Source: Streptomyces sp. WM6378
GTDB lineage: Bacteria; Actinomycetota; Actinomycetes; Streptomycetales; Streptomycetaceae
Direction: 5' to 3'
DNA: 64,000 bases
Assembly (NCBI RefSeq): GCF_001279695.1
Contig: NZ_LGDD01000268.1
Span: forward strand, 1 to 64,000
The position numbers and the translations under genes are program-made. The notes beneath the pieces are model-generated. The model worked only from the letters and a program-made list of their open reading frames with translations, had not been told where the DNA came from and ran no database searches. This document shows positions 16,596-24,992 of this stretch, in pieces (position 1 is the stretch's first letter; each line of letters starts with the position of its first letter).

Positions 16596-19193
16596 TCAGC
16601 CCCGGGTGGGGCCGTCTGTGGGGCCGCCCGGTGGGGCGGCGGGGGTGGGGGCCAGGAAGGGCAGTCCGACGGGCCGGTCGGCGAGGGCCGCGCCGAGCGC
16701 CAGGAGGCAGCCCGCCGTGCCGGTCGCGAGGTCCATGGAGAGCCGCATCATCTGGTCGCCGGGGAAGGCGAGTCGGCCTTGGTAGGGCAGGGCGTACCAG
16801 GCGAGGCCGTCGATCTGCTCGGCGAGCCAGGCGGGCGGCGCCCCGGTCCTGGCCAGGTGGAGGACCATCCCGGCGCGCCCGTTGAACAGGCCGGACTGGC
16901 CGTAGTACCGGGAGCGCGCGGCAGGCAGGATCTTGTCCCGCGCCTCGCGGAACGCCTCGTCGGGGCGGTGCGCCAGGAAGTCGTCGAGCACGGCGGCGAT
17001 GCCGACGCTGCCTCCGCCCAGATAGGGCAGGGTGCGCGTGCTGTCGTTGACGACGAGGGTGCCGGCCGGGTTGGTGACGCAACGGTCGAGGTCGCGGCGC
17101 AGCTCCTCGGCGGCCCGGTCGAGCAGCGCGGGGTCGCCGGTGGACTCGTACAGGCGGAGCAGGAACAGGGCGGGGCCGGTGGCGCCGTGCAGGAGCCCGG
17201 CCCGGCGGCCGCCGTCGGTGCGGGCGGCGAGCAGCTCGGCCGCCTTCAACGCCTGTTCCTTGAAGCCGAGTTGATCGAGCACGAGGCCCAATCCGGCTAT
17301 TCCGCCGTGCAGTTCGGGGGCCAAGCGCTGCCAGTTCTCGGCCAGGACGGACTCGATGAGCTCGTGGGCCCGTTCGGTGTGGCCGAGCCGGTCGAGGACG
17401 AAGGCGACTCCGGCGAGCCCGTCGTACAGGCCGAGCGGAGTGCCCGACGGCGGCGGCGCGGTGTGCGCGAGCAGCCACTCCTCGCCCTCGGGGTAGCGGG
17501 CGGCGCCGGTCTCGGCGAGCGCGTAGAGGACTCCGGCGGCGCCGTGCGCGAGGCCGAGCCCGCCGCCGTCGGCGAACTGGGCGACGTCGCCGGGGAAGAG
17601 CCGGTCGTCGCGCTCGGGGGTCGCGGAGGCGAGGACGGCGGCGGCCATGGAGTCGCGGCTCGCGGGCCAGTCGCCCGGCTCGACGGGCACGCACCCGCCC
17701 ATCGGCGCGCTCTCCCCCTCGATGACCCGGACCGCCTCGTCGAGGCAGCCGGCGGGCAGGCCGGGGAACTGGGAGGCGGCGATCTCGGCGAGGTGGGCGG
17801 CCTTGGACCGGTCGATCACCAGGAGGCTCGTCATCGGCACGAACAGCGCGAGCCGCAGACAGGCCAACGCGTAGCGGTCCACGTCGAAGCCCTTGCGGTC
17901 CAGGGGCGCGATGAAGCCGGGATGCGCCATGGACTGGCCGCGGTGGTCGTCGACGGGCAGCGCGGCCTCGAAGTCGAGGAGCCGTACGCCCTGTTCGTCG
18001 GGGTCGACCATGATGTTGAACATGTGCAGGTCGTTGAAGACGATGCCCCGCTCGTGCACGGCGGCCACCGCGTCCTCGACGGCCCCGAGGACGCGCAGCG
18101 CCCACTGGGTGTACTCGGCGACCGCGTCCGGGTCCGGCTCGACGCCGATGAGCGGGTGGCGGTGCGCGAAGAAGGAGTTGAGGGTGCGTCCTTCGAGGAA
18201 GTCCATGACGAGGAAGCGGTGCTCGCCGAGGGTGAACCAGTCGCGTACGGCGGGTGCGACGCCGAGCCCGTCGACCTGTTCCAGGGCGGCCTTCTCGCGC
18301 TCCAGGCGGGTCACCGCGTCGGCGCCGTCCGCGGCGAGCCCGGCGTGGGGCCTGGCCTCCTTGAGGACGACCTTCTCGCCGGTGCGGGTGTCGGTCCCGG
18401 CGTAGACGCCGCCGCCGTTGGAGAAGTGCAGGGCGCGCTCGATGCGGTAGGGCAGGTCGCCAGTGGTGGTCGCGTTGCGGGCGGCGAGGTGCGGCGCCAG
18501 GAACTCGGGCAGGGCGACCCAGTCGGGCAGATGGAAGACGGGGTCGCGGCGGTCGGGCACGAGCACCCCGTCGCCGTTCTCGATCGCGGTCACCAGGGTG
18601 CCGTTGGCATCGACGCAGTGCCGCTTGGTGAACCCGCCGTAGCGGACGTAGAGCGGACCCTGGCCCCAGCGCAGATCACTGAGGATGTACGGCCCCGGCT
18701 CCCCCGCGAGCAGGGCGCCCAACTCCTCCAGTATCAACCGGAATTCGGCCTCGTCCGCCGGGTAGATCGTGGCGAACTTGCCGCTGGAGCCGCGGCCCGC
18801 GTACTTGGAGTTGCGCAGGTGCAGCGGCCGGCGTCCGGGCACGAACTTGAAGGGTATGGCGCGCGCCACGCAGTAGTCCCACACGTACGACGCCGTCTTC
18901 TCGGCGTTGTCCAGACAGGCCGAGACGTGGATCTTCCAGCCCTGCTGCGGCCGCACTCTGCGCCCCGGTATGCCGTCGGGGCTGAAGTGCAGCCAGTCTC
19001 CTGCGAGTTGGGCCGTCCAGCCCTCGGGGACGGTGCGCTGCGCGGCCTCGAAGAGCGGCACCCGGCCGCTGCTGGCGCCGTCGACAGTGCTGCCGTCGCC
19101 GGTGCTGCCGTCGGTGCGCGAGGAGGACAAGCGGTCCGGGGTCTCGTAGAAATACCTGTCCGCCAGACAGAAGACCTCGTACCGCTTGTCCAT
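16596..19193 (-). CDS. Class III lanthipeptide synthetase (LanKC, RamC-like)
   Basis: An 865-aa synthetase. The N-terminal lyase-like part spans about 1-220. The kinase part, about 230-500, has VVLKEARPHAG (Lys), VFNDLHMFNIMV (catalytic Asp and Asn) and LLDFEAA (metal Asp). The C-terminal cyclase-like domain, about 530-850, has LanC-type Gly-rich turns YDGLAGVAFVLD, LHGGIAGLGLVL and FNGRAGMVLHLA. The zinc Cys and His of LanC are not evident, as expected of RamC-type enzymes. It phosphorylates Ser of the precursor, eliminates phosphate and closes rings. The precursor gene follows 51 bp downstream. Confidence 0.93.
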   Translation of the reverse strand: MDKRYEVFCLADRYFYETPDRLSSSRTDGSTGDGSTVDGASSGRVPLFEAAQRTVPEGWTAQLAGDWLHFSPDGIPGRRVRPQQGWKIHVSACLDNAEKTASYVWDYCVARAIPFKFVPGRRPLHLRNSKYAGRGSSGKFATIYPADEAEFRLILEELGALLAGEPGPYILSDLRWGQGPLYVRYGGFTKRHCVDANGTLVTAIENGDGVLVPDRRDPVFHLPDWVALPEFLAPHLAARNATTTGDLPYRIERALHFSNGGGVYAGTDTRTGEKVVLKEARPHAGLAADGADAVTRLEREKAALEQVDGLGVAPAVRDWFTLGEHRFLVMDFLEGRTLNSFFAHRHPLIGVEPDPDAVAEYTQWALRVLGAVEDAVAAVHERGIVFNDLHMFNIMVDPDEQGVRLLDFEAALPVDDHRGQSMAHPGFIAPLDRKGFDVDRYALACLRLALFVPMTSLLVIDRSKAAHLAEIAASQFPGLPAGCLDEAVRVIEGESAPMGGCVPVEPGDWPASRDSMAAAVLASATPERDDRLFPGDVAQFADGGGLGLAHGAAGVLYALAETGAARYPEGEEWLLAHTAPPPSGTPLGLYDGLAGVAFVLDRLGHTERAHELIESVLAENWQRLAPELHGGIAGLGLVLDQLGFKEQALKAAELLAARTDGGRRAGLLHGATGPALFLLRLYESTGDPALLDRAAEELRRDLDRCVTNPAGTLVVNDSTRTLPYLGGGSVGIAAVLDDFLAHRPDEAFREARDKILPAARSRYYGQSGLFNGRAGMVLHLARTGAPPAWLAEQIDGLAWYALPYQGRLAFPGDQMMRLSMDLATGTAGCLLALGAALADRPVGLPFLAPTPAAPPGGPTDGPTRG

Positions 19194-19200
19194 GGTGCCT

Positions 19201-19245
19201 CCCCCTCGACGTCATGACATCGAGTTGGCGCTCCCCCCCTCGACG
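19201..19245. promoter_or_regulatory. Palindrome and direct repeats upstream of the LanKC gene
   Basis: CTCGACGTCATGACATCGAG (19205-19224) is a 20-bp palindrome with one mismatched pair. The word CCCCCTCGACG occurs twice, about 34 bp apart (19201 and 19235). RamR-type activators are known to bind repeats in the ramC promoter, so this is the best candidate site. The palindrome starts 12 bp upstream of the ATG, so it may lie in the leader. Confidence 0.45.
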
Positions 19246-19379
19246 GCGTGGACGACTTTTCCACGCCGCCGACGGGCCCGGACAGTCACGCCTGTCATGA
19301 GGTCGCCGTGCGCTACGCATGGATCAACCTGTGTTCGCAGGGGATCGAACGGGAGGGGGCAAACAGGACTGTTCCGGGG

Positions 19380-19613
19380 CTATTCCTCGGGCGGGAACAC
19401 CGTTTCGCGGGAGTCGTGCAGGGTGATCAGGATGGCCTCGACGGGGCAGCCCTCGGCGGCGGCCAGGATCTGTTCGTTGGCGTCGGTGTCGGGGGTGCGG
19501 GGGTGGGACTGACGTGCGGTGTCGAGTTCGAAGCCGGCCGGGGCGTGGTTGACGCACATGCCGGAGCCGATGCACACGCTCCGGTCGACCTCGACGTGCC
19601 AGCGGTCGCCCAT
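19380..19613 (-). CDS. Ferredoxin, 3Fe-4S type
   Basis: A 77-aa ferredoxin with the cluster motif CIGSGMC (Cys, then Gly in place of the second Cys, then Cys) and a distant GCPVEA. This fits a 3Fe-4S or degenerate 4Fe-4S ferredoxin of the type that feeds electrons to actinobacterial P450s. The ATG at 19613 overlaps the aldehyde dehydrogenase stop (TGATG); a GTG at 19616 is equally placed. It is the last gene of a unit whose promoter has a KstR-like box, so it may serve the CYP125-like P450 at 32748. Confidence 0.88.
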   Translation of the reverse strand: MGDRWHVEVDRSVCIGSGMCVNHAPAGFELDTARQSHPRTPDTDANEQILAAAEGCPVEAILITLHDSRETVFPPEE

Positions 19614-21073
19614 CACTCGCCTCCGTGCCCGGCGGGCAGGTGGATCATCTTGTGCTCCAGATACTCACTGAAGCCCTCGGGCCCGAACTCCCGCCCCAGA
19701 CCGGAGGACTTGTAGCCGCCGAACGGCCCGAGCATGTCGAGGCTGAAGGTGTTGACGTTGAAGGTCCCGGTACGAACCTTGCGACCAAAGTCAATCCCGT
19801 GCTCGACGTCGCCGGTCCACACGCTGCCGCTGAGCCCGTACTCGGAGTCATTGGCGATCCTGAGCGCCTCGGCCTCGTCCCCGTACGGCAGCAGGCAGAT
19901 GACCGGGCCGAAGATCTCCTCGCGGGCGATGCGCATCGTGTTGTCGACCCCGCCGAAGAGGGTCGGCTCGACGTACCAGCCCCGGTCGAGCCCGGCCGGA
20001 CGGCCGCCGCCGGTGAGGATCTTGGCGCCTTCCTCCTGTCCGATCCGGATGTAGTCGAGCGAGCGCTGCTGCTGCCGCTTGGCGACCAGCGGCCCGACCT
20101 GGGTGGCGGCATCCAGCGGATCCCCGACGACGAGCGCGCCGGCCGCTGCCGCGAACGCCTCGGCGATCTCGTCGTAACGGCTCCGCGGCGCCAGGATGCG
20201 GGTCTGGGCCACGCACGCCTGGCCGTTGTTCATCCAGGCGGCCGGGACGACGCCCGCGACGGTCGCCGCCAGGTCCGCGTCGGGCAGGATCACCGCGGCC
20301 GACTTGCCGCCGAGCTCCAGGGTGACGCGGGTGAGGTTGCGCGCGGCGACCTCCATCACGCGCTTGCCGGCCGCGACGGACCCGGTGAAGGACACCTTGT
20401 CGATGCCGGGGTGCCCGACGAGGTACTCGCTGACCTCGCGGTCCGCGGGCAGGATCGAGAGGACGCCCTCCGGGAGCCCGGCCTCGGCCGCTATCTCGCC
20501 GAGGATGTACGAGTCCAGGGGCGACTCGGGAGACGGCTTGAGGATCACCGAGCAGCCGGTGAGCAGCGCGGGCCCGAGCTTGGCCGCGGCCACGAACTGC
20601 GGGACGTTCCACGGCACGACGGCCGCCACCACGCCGACCGGTTCGCGCCGCACGAGGATCGGACCGAGGGCCCCGGATCGCCTTTCCTCGTAAGGGAATT
20701 GGCGGGCGACGGTGATGGCGGAGTCCCACACCATCATCGCGCCGAGCGCCTGCGCGAGCACGCTCCAGGAGTACGGGGAGCCGTTCTGCGAGCTGATCGA
20801 TTTGGCGATCTCCTCGTGCCGGACCAGGATCGCGTCCTTGATCCGCGTCACGACCTCGATGCGCTCCTCGGGCGTGGCCCGCGCCCAGGGTCCTTCGTCG
20901 AACGACTTGCGCGCGGCGGCCACGGCCCGGTCCACATCCGCCCGGGACGCATGCGGGACGCGGCCGATGACCTGCTCGGTGTGGGGCGAGATCACCTCGA
21001 TGACGTCGGAGCCGAGGGGGTCGGTCAACTCCCCGCCGATGAAAAGCTGTCCGTGTTCCACGAGCTCGGTCAT
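19613..21073 (-). CDS. Aldehyde dehydrogenase
   Basis: A 486-aa NAD(P)-dependent aldehyde dehydrogenase. It has PWNVPQFVAAAKLGPALLTG, the catalytic Glu in ELGGKSAAV and the catalytic Cys in NNGQACVAQTRI. It ends with EEIFGPVICLLPY and GGYKSSGLGREFG, all family landmarks. The start at 21073 is an ATG with GGAGGC upstream. A KstR-like box lies 82 bp upstream. In steroid side-chain loss such an enzyme would oxidise an aldehyde made by a P450 or aldolase; the substrate is not known. Confidence 0.93.
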   Translation of the reverse strand: MTELVEHGQLFIGGELTDPLGSDVIEVISPHTEQVIGRVPHASRADVDRAVAAARKSFDEGPWARATPEERIEVVTRIKDAILVRHEEIAKSISSQNGSPYSWSVLAQALGAMMVWDSAITVARQFPYEERRSGALGPILVRREPVGVVAAVVPWNVPQFVAAAKLGPALLTGCSVILKPSPESPLDSYILGEIAAEAGLPEGVLSILPADREVSEYLVGHPGIDKVSFTGSVAAGKRVMEVAARNLTRVTLELGGKSAAVILPDADLAATVAGVVPAAWMNNGQACVAQTRILAPRSRYDEIAEAFAAAAGALVVGDPLDAATQVGPLVAKRQQQRSLDYIRIGQEEGAKILTGGGRPAGLDRGWYVEPTLFGGVDNTMRIAREEIFGPVICLLPYGDEAEALRIANDSEYGLSGSVWTGDVEHGIDFGRKVRTGTFNVNTFSLDMLGPFGGYKSSGLGREFGPEGFSEYLEHKMIHLPAGHGGE

Positions 21074-21155
21074 GCCTGGTGCCTCCTGCGGGGCTTTTCC
21101 TGACGGCTGCCTGACTTCGTTCGCCTGCTTTGGTTACCTGACTCTGTTTCAGAAC

Positions 21156-21169
21156 TGATACCAGTTCTA
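21156..21169. promoter_or_regulatory. KstR-like box upstream of aldehyde dehydrogenase
   Basis: On the minus strand TAGAACTGGTATCA fits TnnAACnnGTTnnA except GTA for GTT. It lies inside a perfect 18-bp palindrome, AGAACTGATACCAGTTCT, allowing for its centre. The fadA5 box at 32568 carries the same GTA variant. Confidence 0.6.
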
Positions 21170-21258
21170 GTTGCAGGAGTCCACGGACCGAGCAACGTAG
21201 TGGTACCACCGGTTGGGCCGTGTCCGATTACTGGAAACTGGTTGACCCAGCCAACCAC

Positions 21259-21272
21259 TGAAACCAGTTCTA
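21259..21272. promoter_or_regulatory. KstR-type operator upstream of the MBL hydrolase
   Basis: On the minus strand TAGAACTGGTTTCA matches TnnAACnnGTTnnA fully. It lies 87 bp before the MBL hydrolase ATG. A possible -10 element, TATAGT, follows at 21275. A further core AACTGGTT at 21237 suggests a tandem site. Confidence 0.7.
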
Positions 21273-21359
21273 GTTATAGTGAGGGGGAAGCGTGCCGCCG
21301 GGCGTGCACCCAGAGGGATTCCGTGCGCCCAGCGGGACTCCCGGAGAGACGAGGACTCC

Positions 21360-22454
21360 ATGCCGCAGGAGCCAGCCGCGCCTCAGGTGACCGACCACGG
21401 TGGCGGCGTCCACTCCATCAAGGTGCCCATCCCGGACAACCCGCTGGGCCACACCCTGGTCCACCTCGTCGACACCGACCGGGGCCCGGTGCTCGTCGAC
21501 ACCGGGTGGGACGACCCGGCCTCCTGGGACACCCTGGCCGCCGGCCTTCGCGCGCTCGGCACGGACGTCTCGGCCGTCCACGGCGTGGTCATCACCCACC
21601 ACCACCCCGACCACCACGGGCTCTCCGGCCAGGTCCGCGAGGCCTCCGGCGCGTGGATCGCGATGCACGCCGCCGACACCGCCGTCGTACGCCGCACCCG
21701 CGAGGCCGAACCGGGCGTCTGGCTGGACTACTTGTGCGCCAAGCTGGCCGGGGTCGGCGCGCCCGAGGAACACATCGCCCCGCTGCGCGAGGCCCGTGCC
21801 TCGGGCCGGATGCGGACCCTGCCGGGGCTGCGGGCCGCGCTGCCCGACCGCGAGATCGTGCCCGGCGACCTGCTGCCGCTCGCCGGGCGCCGGCTCCGCG
21901 CGATCTGGACGCCGGGGCACACGCCGGGCCACGTCTGCCTCCACCTGGAGGAGGCCCACCCCTCCCAACTCCCGGGAAACGGGCGCCTGTTCAGCGGCGA
22001 CCACCTGCTGCCCGGCATCACTCCGCACATCGGCCTGTACGAGGACCCCGACGAGGCCGGGGGTACCCCCTCCTCGACCGGAGTTGAGAGCTTGGGGGAG
22101 GCAGCCGACCCCCTCGGCGACTATCTCGACTCCCTCGAACGCATCGGCCGCCTCGGAGTCGCCGAGGTGCTCCCGGCCCACCAGCACGCCTTCACCGAGC
22201 CGGCCTCGCGGGTGAGGGAGCTCCTGGCCCACCACGAGGACCGCCTGAAGGGCCTGCTGGCCCTCCTCTCCACCCCCCTCACCCCCTGGCAACTCGCGGA
22301 ACGCATGGAGTGGAACCGGCCGTGGTCCCAGATCCCGTACGGGTCGCGCACGATCGCGGTGTCGGAGGCGGAGGCGCATGTGCGGCGCCTGGAGAAGCTG
22401 GGGCGGGCGGAGCGGGTGGTGGGGGGCGGAGTGGTGCGGTACCGGGCGGTTTAG
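21360..22454 (+). CDS. MBL-fold metallo-hydrolase with C-terminal winged helix (LACTB2-like)
   Basis: A 364-aa metallo-beta-lactamase-fold hydrolase. The metal motif is THHHPDHHGL (residues about 79-88), then GHTPGHVCLH and FSGDHLLPG. The C-terminal 80 residues form a winged-helix-like tail as in LACTB2-type hydrolases. I chose the ATG at 21360 with GAGACGAGGA upstream; the frame is open to 21279, which would start at the promoter itself. It is divergent from the aldehyde dehydrogenase with a KstR box on each side, so it probably belongs to the steroid regulon. A CoA-thioester or ester substrate is plausible. Confidence 0.85.
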   Translation: MPQEPAAPQVTDHGGGVHSIKVPIPDNPLGHTLVHLVDTDRGPVLVDTGWDDPASWDTLAAGLRALGTDVSAVHGVVITHHHPDHHGLSGQVREASGAWIAMHAADTAVVRRTREAEPGVWLDYLCAKLAGVGAPEEHIAPLREARASGRMRTLPGLRAALPDREIVPGDLLPLAGRRLRAIWTPGHTPGHVCLHLEEAHPSQLPGNGRLFSGDHLLPGITPHIGLYEDPDEAGGTPSSTGVESLGEAADPLGDYLDSLERIGRLGVAEVLPAHQHAFTEPASRVRELLAHHEDRLKGLLALLSTPLTPWQLAERMEWNRPWSQIPYGSRTIAVSEAEAHVRRLEKLGRAERVVGGGVVRYRAV

Positions 22455-22464
22455 GGGGCCTTTC

Positions 22465-22808
22465 CCCCACCCCGCCCCTTCCCGAGACCCTCCGGGGGTG
22501 AGATGTCCGGGTGCGGCCCGGTGGTCGCCCCTGGGGCTCCGCCCCAGACCCCGTTCGCGCCTGAAGGGCGCTCGTCCTCAAACGCCGGACGGGCTGAAAT
22601 GCTCCGGTGCGGGCCAGGGTCAACCCTGCTGAGGGGCGCGGGGAACTGCGCGACCAGCCACGCACGGTCCGCAGCCGAAAACCGTCCCACCCTGCGCAGG
22701 GGTCCGGGGGTGCCCCCCAACAAACAGACCCCACCCCACCCCTCACCCCCGGAGGGTTTCGGGAAGGGGTGGAGTGGGGCCCCAACGGGGTCTGGGGCGG
22801 AGCCCCAG
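22465..22808. repeat. Nested inverted repeats between the MBL gene and the cobalamin riboswitch
   Basis: The arms are arranged like a large hairpin. The 34-bp word at 22465-22498 recurs inverted at 22746-22779 with three mismatches, and a 25-bp word at 22531-22555 recurs inverted and exact at 22784-22808. The element also includes the dispersed unit 22632-22680. The first word is identical, inverted, to 31303-31336. No gene is visible. Confidence 0.75.
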
Positions 22809-22875
22809 TGCATCCCGCCGGGCCGCATCACCACCCGGGGTGGGGGAAGGCCCCGCAGGGCGCCCGACCCCCGCC

Positions 22876-22985
22876 CGGTAGGGTGGTCGCGTCGTCGTCA
22901 TGCCCGTACGGGGGGGGGAAGCCGGTGCAAACCCGGCGCTGACCCGCAGCCGTGAAGCCGCCAGGCCAAGCCGGAATGCCCCGTC
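22876..22985 (+). promoter_or_regulatory. Cobalamin riboswitch
   Basis: The stretch GAAGCCGGTGCAAACCCGGC, then GCTGACCCGCAGCCGTGA, follows the conserved B12 riboswitch core pattern (gggAAnCCGGTGnnAAnnCCGGnrCTG.CCCGC). A B12-box-like GCCAGGCCAAGCCGG lies at about 22958. Boundaries are approximate. It precedes five genes reading the same way, including an ECF transporter, so those genes are probably switched off when cobalamin is plentiful. Confidence 0.9.
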
Positions 22986-23114
22986 ACCGCATGACCGGCT
23001 CACACGTCACCCGCACACCGCAGGTGACCGGCACCGTCGAGGCATACGGAGCCGGAGCCGGGTGCCAGCGCGCGCCCGTGCCCGCGCTCCCCCGCAGGAG
23101 AGGCACCGCCCGCC

Positions 23115-24341
23115 ATGACCGTACGCCGCTGCGCCGCAGCGCTCGCCGCCGCCACCGCCGTCCTTGGCGGTGCCGCCCCGGCGGCATTCGCCGACGGCAC
23201 GCCGTCCCCCGCGGCGGTCCCGCCGGGCCTGTACGGCACGAAGGACCCCCAGTACGACGGTGTCTTCCGGCAGTCCCTCGCCTTCCTCGCCCAGGAGAAG
23301 GCGAACGTCAAGCCCGCCGAGCAGGCCGTGGCCTGGCTCGCCGGCCAGCAGTGCGCCGACGGCTCCTTCATGTCGTTCCGCGCGGACACCGCCAAGGCCT
23401 GCGACGCGACGAAGCTGGACACCAACGCCACCTCCGCCGCCGTGCAGGCCCTCGTCGCGGTCGGCGGTCACACCGACGCCGTCAAGAAGGGCATCACCTG
23501 GCTGAAGTCGGTGCAGCAGGACGACGGCGGCTGGCCGTACACCCCGGGCATGGGCGGCAGCGACGCCAACTCCACCGGCATCGTGATCGGCGCACTCGCC
23601 GCCGCCGGCGAGAAGCCCGCCGACGTGAAGTCCGCGAAGGGCGGCAAGTCCCCCTTCGACGCGCTGCTCACCTTCGCGCTGCCCTGCGACGACCCCGCCG
23701 GCGCCGGCGCCTTCGCCTTCCAGCCGGACCCCAAGACTCAGAAGCTGTACGCCAACGCCGATGCGACCGCCGCCGCCGTGACCGGCGCGCTCGGCAAGGG
23801 CCTCACCGCCACCGCCGGCCAGGCCGACACTAAGGGCACCGCCTGCGAGAAGGCCACCACCTCCGAGCAGGCCGCGCACAACGGCGCCGCCTACCTCGCC
23901 AAGACGCTGGCCCCGACCGGGTTCCTGAAGTCCACGATGCCGGGCGCCGCCGACCAGCCCGACTTCGGCAACACCGCGGACGCGGTCGTCGCCCTGGCCG
24001 CCGACGGCATGGCCCAGCAGGCCAAGGCCTCCGCCGACTGGCTGTCGAAGAACGCCGCCGCCTGGGCCAAGGAGAACGGCCCCGCCGCCTACGCCCAGCT
24101 CGTCTTCGCCGCCGACGCCACCGGCGCGGACCCGAAGAACTTCGGCGGCACGAACCTGATCCAGTCCCTGAACGCCACGGGCCCGGCCCCCCAGGCGGCC
24201 CCGTCATCGGCCCCCGCCGCGGAGTCCAAGGAAAAGAAGAACGACGGAATCTCCGTCTGGTGGATCGTCGGCGTCGGCCTGGTCGCCGGTATCGGCGTCG
24301 GCTTCCTGATCAGCGGCCGCAAGAAGAACCAGCAGCTGTGA
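23115..24341 (+). CDS. Secreted, membrane-anchored alpha/alpha-barrel surface protein (SCO2321-like; possible B12 binder)
   Basis: A 408-aa protein. A signal peptide spans about 1-26, ending AAFADG. A helical domain with prenyltransferase-type repeats spans about 45-350; examples are WLAGQQCADGSF, VQQDDGGWPYTPG and STGIVIGALAAAG. A Pro/Ala/Ser linker, one membrane helix (about 380-400) and a KKN-rich tail follow, so the domain should face outward. It is the first gene after the cobalamin riboswitch and shares one base with the next gene (TGATG). Animal intrinsic factor and transcobalamin use an alpha6/alpha6 barrel of this general kind, so B12 capture is a reasonable inference, not a proven role. 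Confidence 0.82.
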   Translation: MTVRRCAAALAAATAVLGGAAPAAFADGTPSPAAVPPGLYGTKDPQYDGVFRQSLAFLAQEKANVKPAEQAVAWLAGQQCADGSFMSFRADTAKACDATKLDTNATSAAVQALVAVGGHTDAVKKGITWLKSVQQDDGGWPYTPGMGGSDANSTGIVIGALAAAGEKPADVKSAKGGKSPFDALLTFALPCDDPAGAGAFAFQPDPKTQKLYANADATAAAVTGALGKGLTATAGQADTKGTACEKATTSEQAAHNGAAYLAKTLAPTGFLKSTMPGAADQPDFGNTADAVVALAADGMAQQAKASADWLSKNAAAWAKENGPAAYAQLVFAADATGADPKNFGGTNLIQSLNATGPAPQAAPSSAPAAESKEKKNDGISVWWIVGVGLVAGIGVGFLISGRKKNQQL

Positions 24342-24985
24342 TGCGGACGCGACTCGCTTCGTTCGCGGCCCTGCTCCTCACGCTGGTGGCGCTCGCCGCC
24401 GGTACGGGGTCGGCGCAGGCGGCCGGGTACCGGTACTGGTCCTTCTGGGACCTGACCGGTGACAACTGGACGTACGCCACCCAGGGCCCGGCGTCCGCGC
24501 ACCCCGGCGACGGCTCGGTCCAGGGCTTCCGCTTCGCGGTGAGCGCGGACTCCAAGGACGCGTCCCAGCCGCGTACGACGCCGTCCTTCGAGGCGGTGTG
24601 CGGTGCGACGCCGACCAAGGACGGCACGAAGCGGGTCGCGCTGGTCATCGACTTCGGCACGCCCCAGGACGCCGACCAGGGCGAGACCCCGCCCACCCCG
24701 CGCACCGCCTGCGCCCAGGTGTCCCCCGACGCCACCAGCGCCGACGCCCTGGCCGCCGTGGCCAAGCCGCTCCGCTACAACAGCGCGGCCCTGCTGTGCG
24801 CGATCGCCGACTACCCGCGCACGGGCTGCGGCGAGCAGGTGGCCGACCCGTCGGCGGCCAAGCCCGCCGAGCCCGCGAAGACCACCCACAACAGCGGCCC
24901 CTCGGTGGGCCTCCTGGCAGGAGTGGCAGCGGTCGTGGCCCTGGGCGCGGCAGCGATCTGGCAATCCCGCCGCCGTAAGAACTGA
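24341..24985 (+). CDS. SCO2322-family secreted membrane-anchored protein
   Basis: A 214-aa protein with a signal peptide (about 1-27, ending AQAAGYR), an extracellular domain to about 175, and a C-terminal membrane helix followed by SRRRKN. The early domain has YWSFWDLTGDNWTYATQGP and GSVQGFRFAV, words with aromatic residues that may form a ligand surface. Four Cys are spread over the domain and could form disulfides. It is coupled to the barrel protein upstream and precedes EcfT. In animal transcobalamins a second small domain closes over B12; this protein is a candidate for an equivalent partner. Confidence 0.75.
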   Translation: MRTRLASFAALLLTLVALAAGTGSAQAAGYRYWSFWDLTGDNWTYATQGPASAHPGDGSVQGFRFAVSADSKDASQPRTTPSFEAVCGATPTKDGTKRVALVIDFGTPQDADQGETPPTPRTACAQVSPDATSADALAAVAKPLRYNSAALLCAIADYPRTGCGEQVADPSAAKPAEPAKTTHNSGPSVGLLAGVAAVVALGAAAIWQSRRRKN

Positions 24986-24992
24986 CCCGGGG

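Noticed and set aside
16476..19217. 913-aa open frame opposite the LanKC gene
   Set aside because: Shadow of a clearly recognised kinase-cyclase; low-complexity Gly/Ala/Arg composition.
24603..24992. 130-residue N-terminal extension of EcfT
   Set aside because: It overlaps the SCO2322-type gene in another frame and has Pro/Arg-rich shadow composition; the ATG at 24993 follows that gene's stop.
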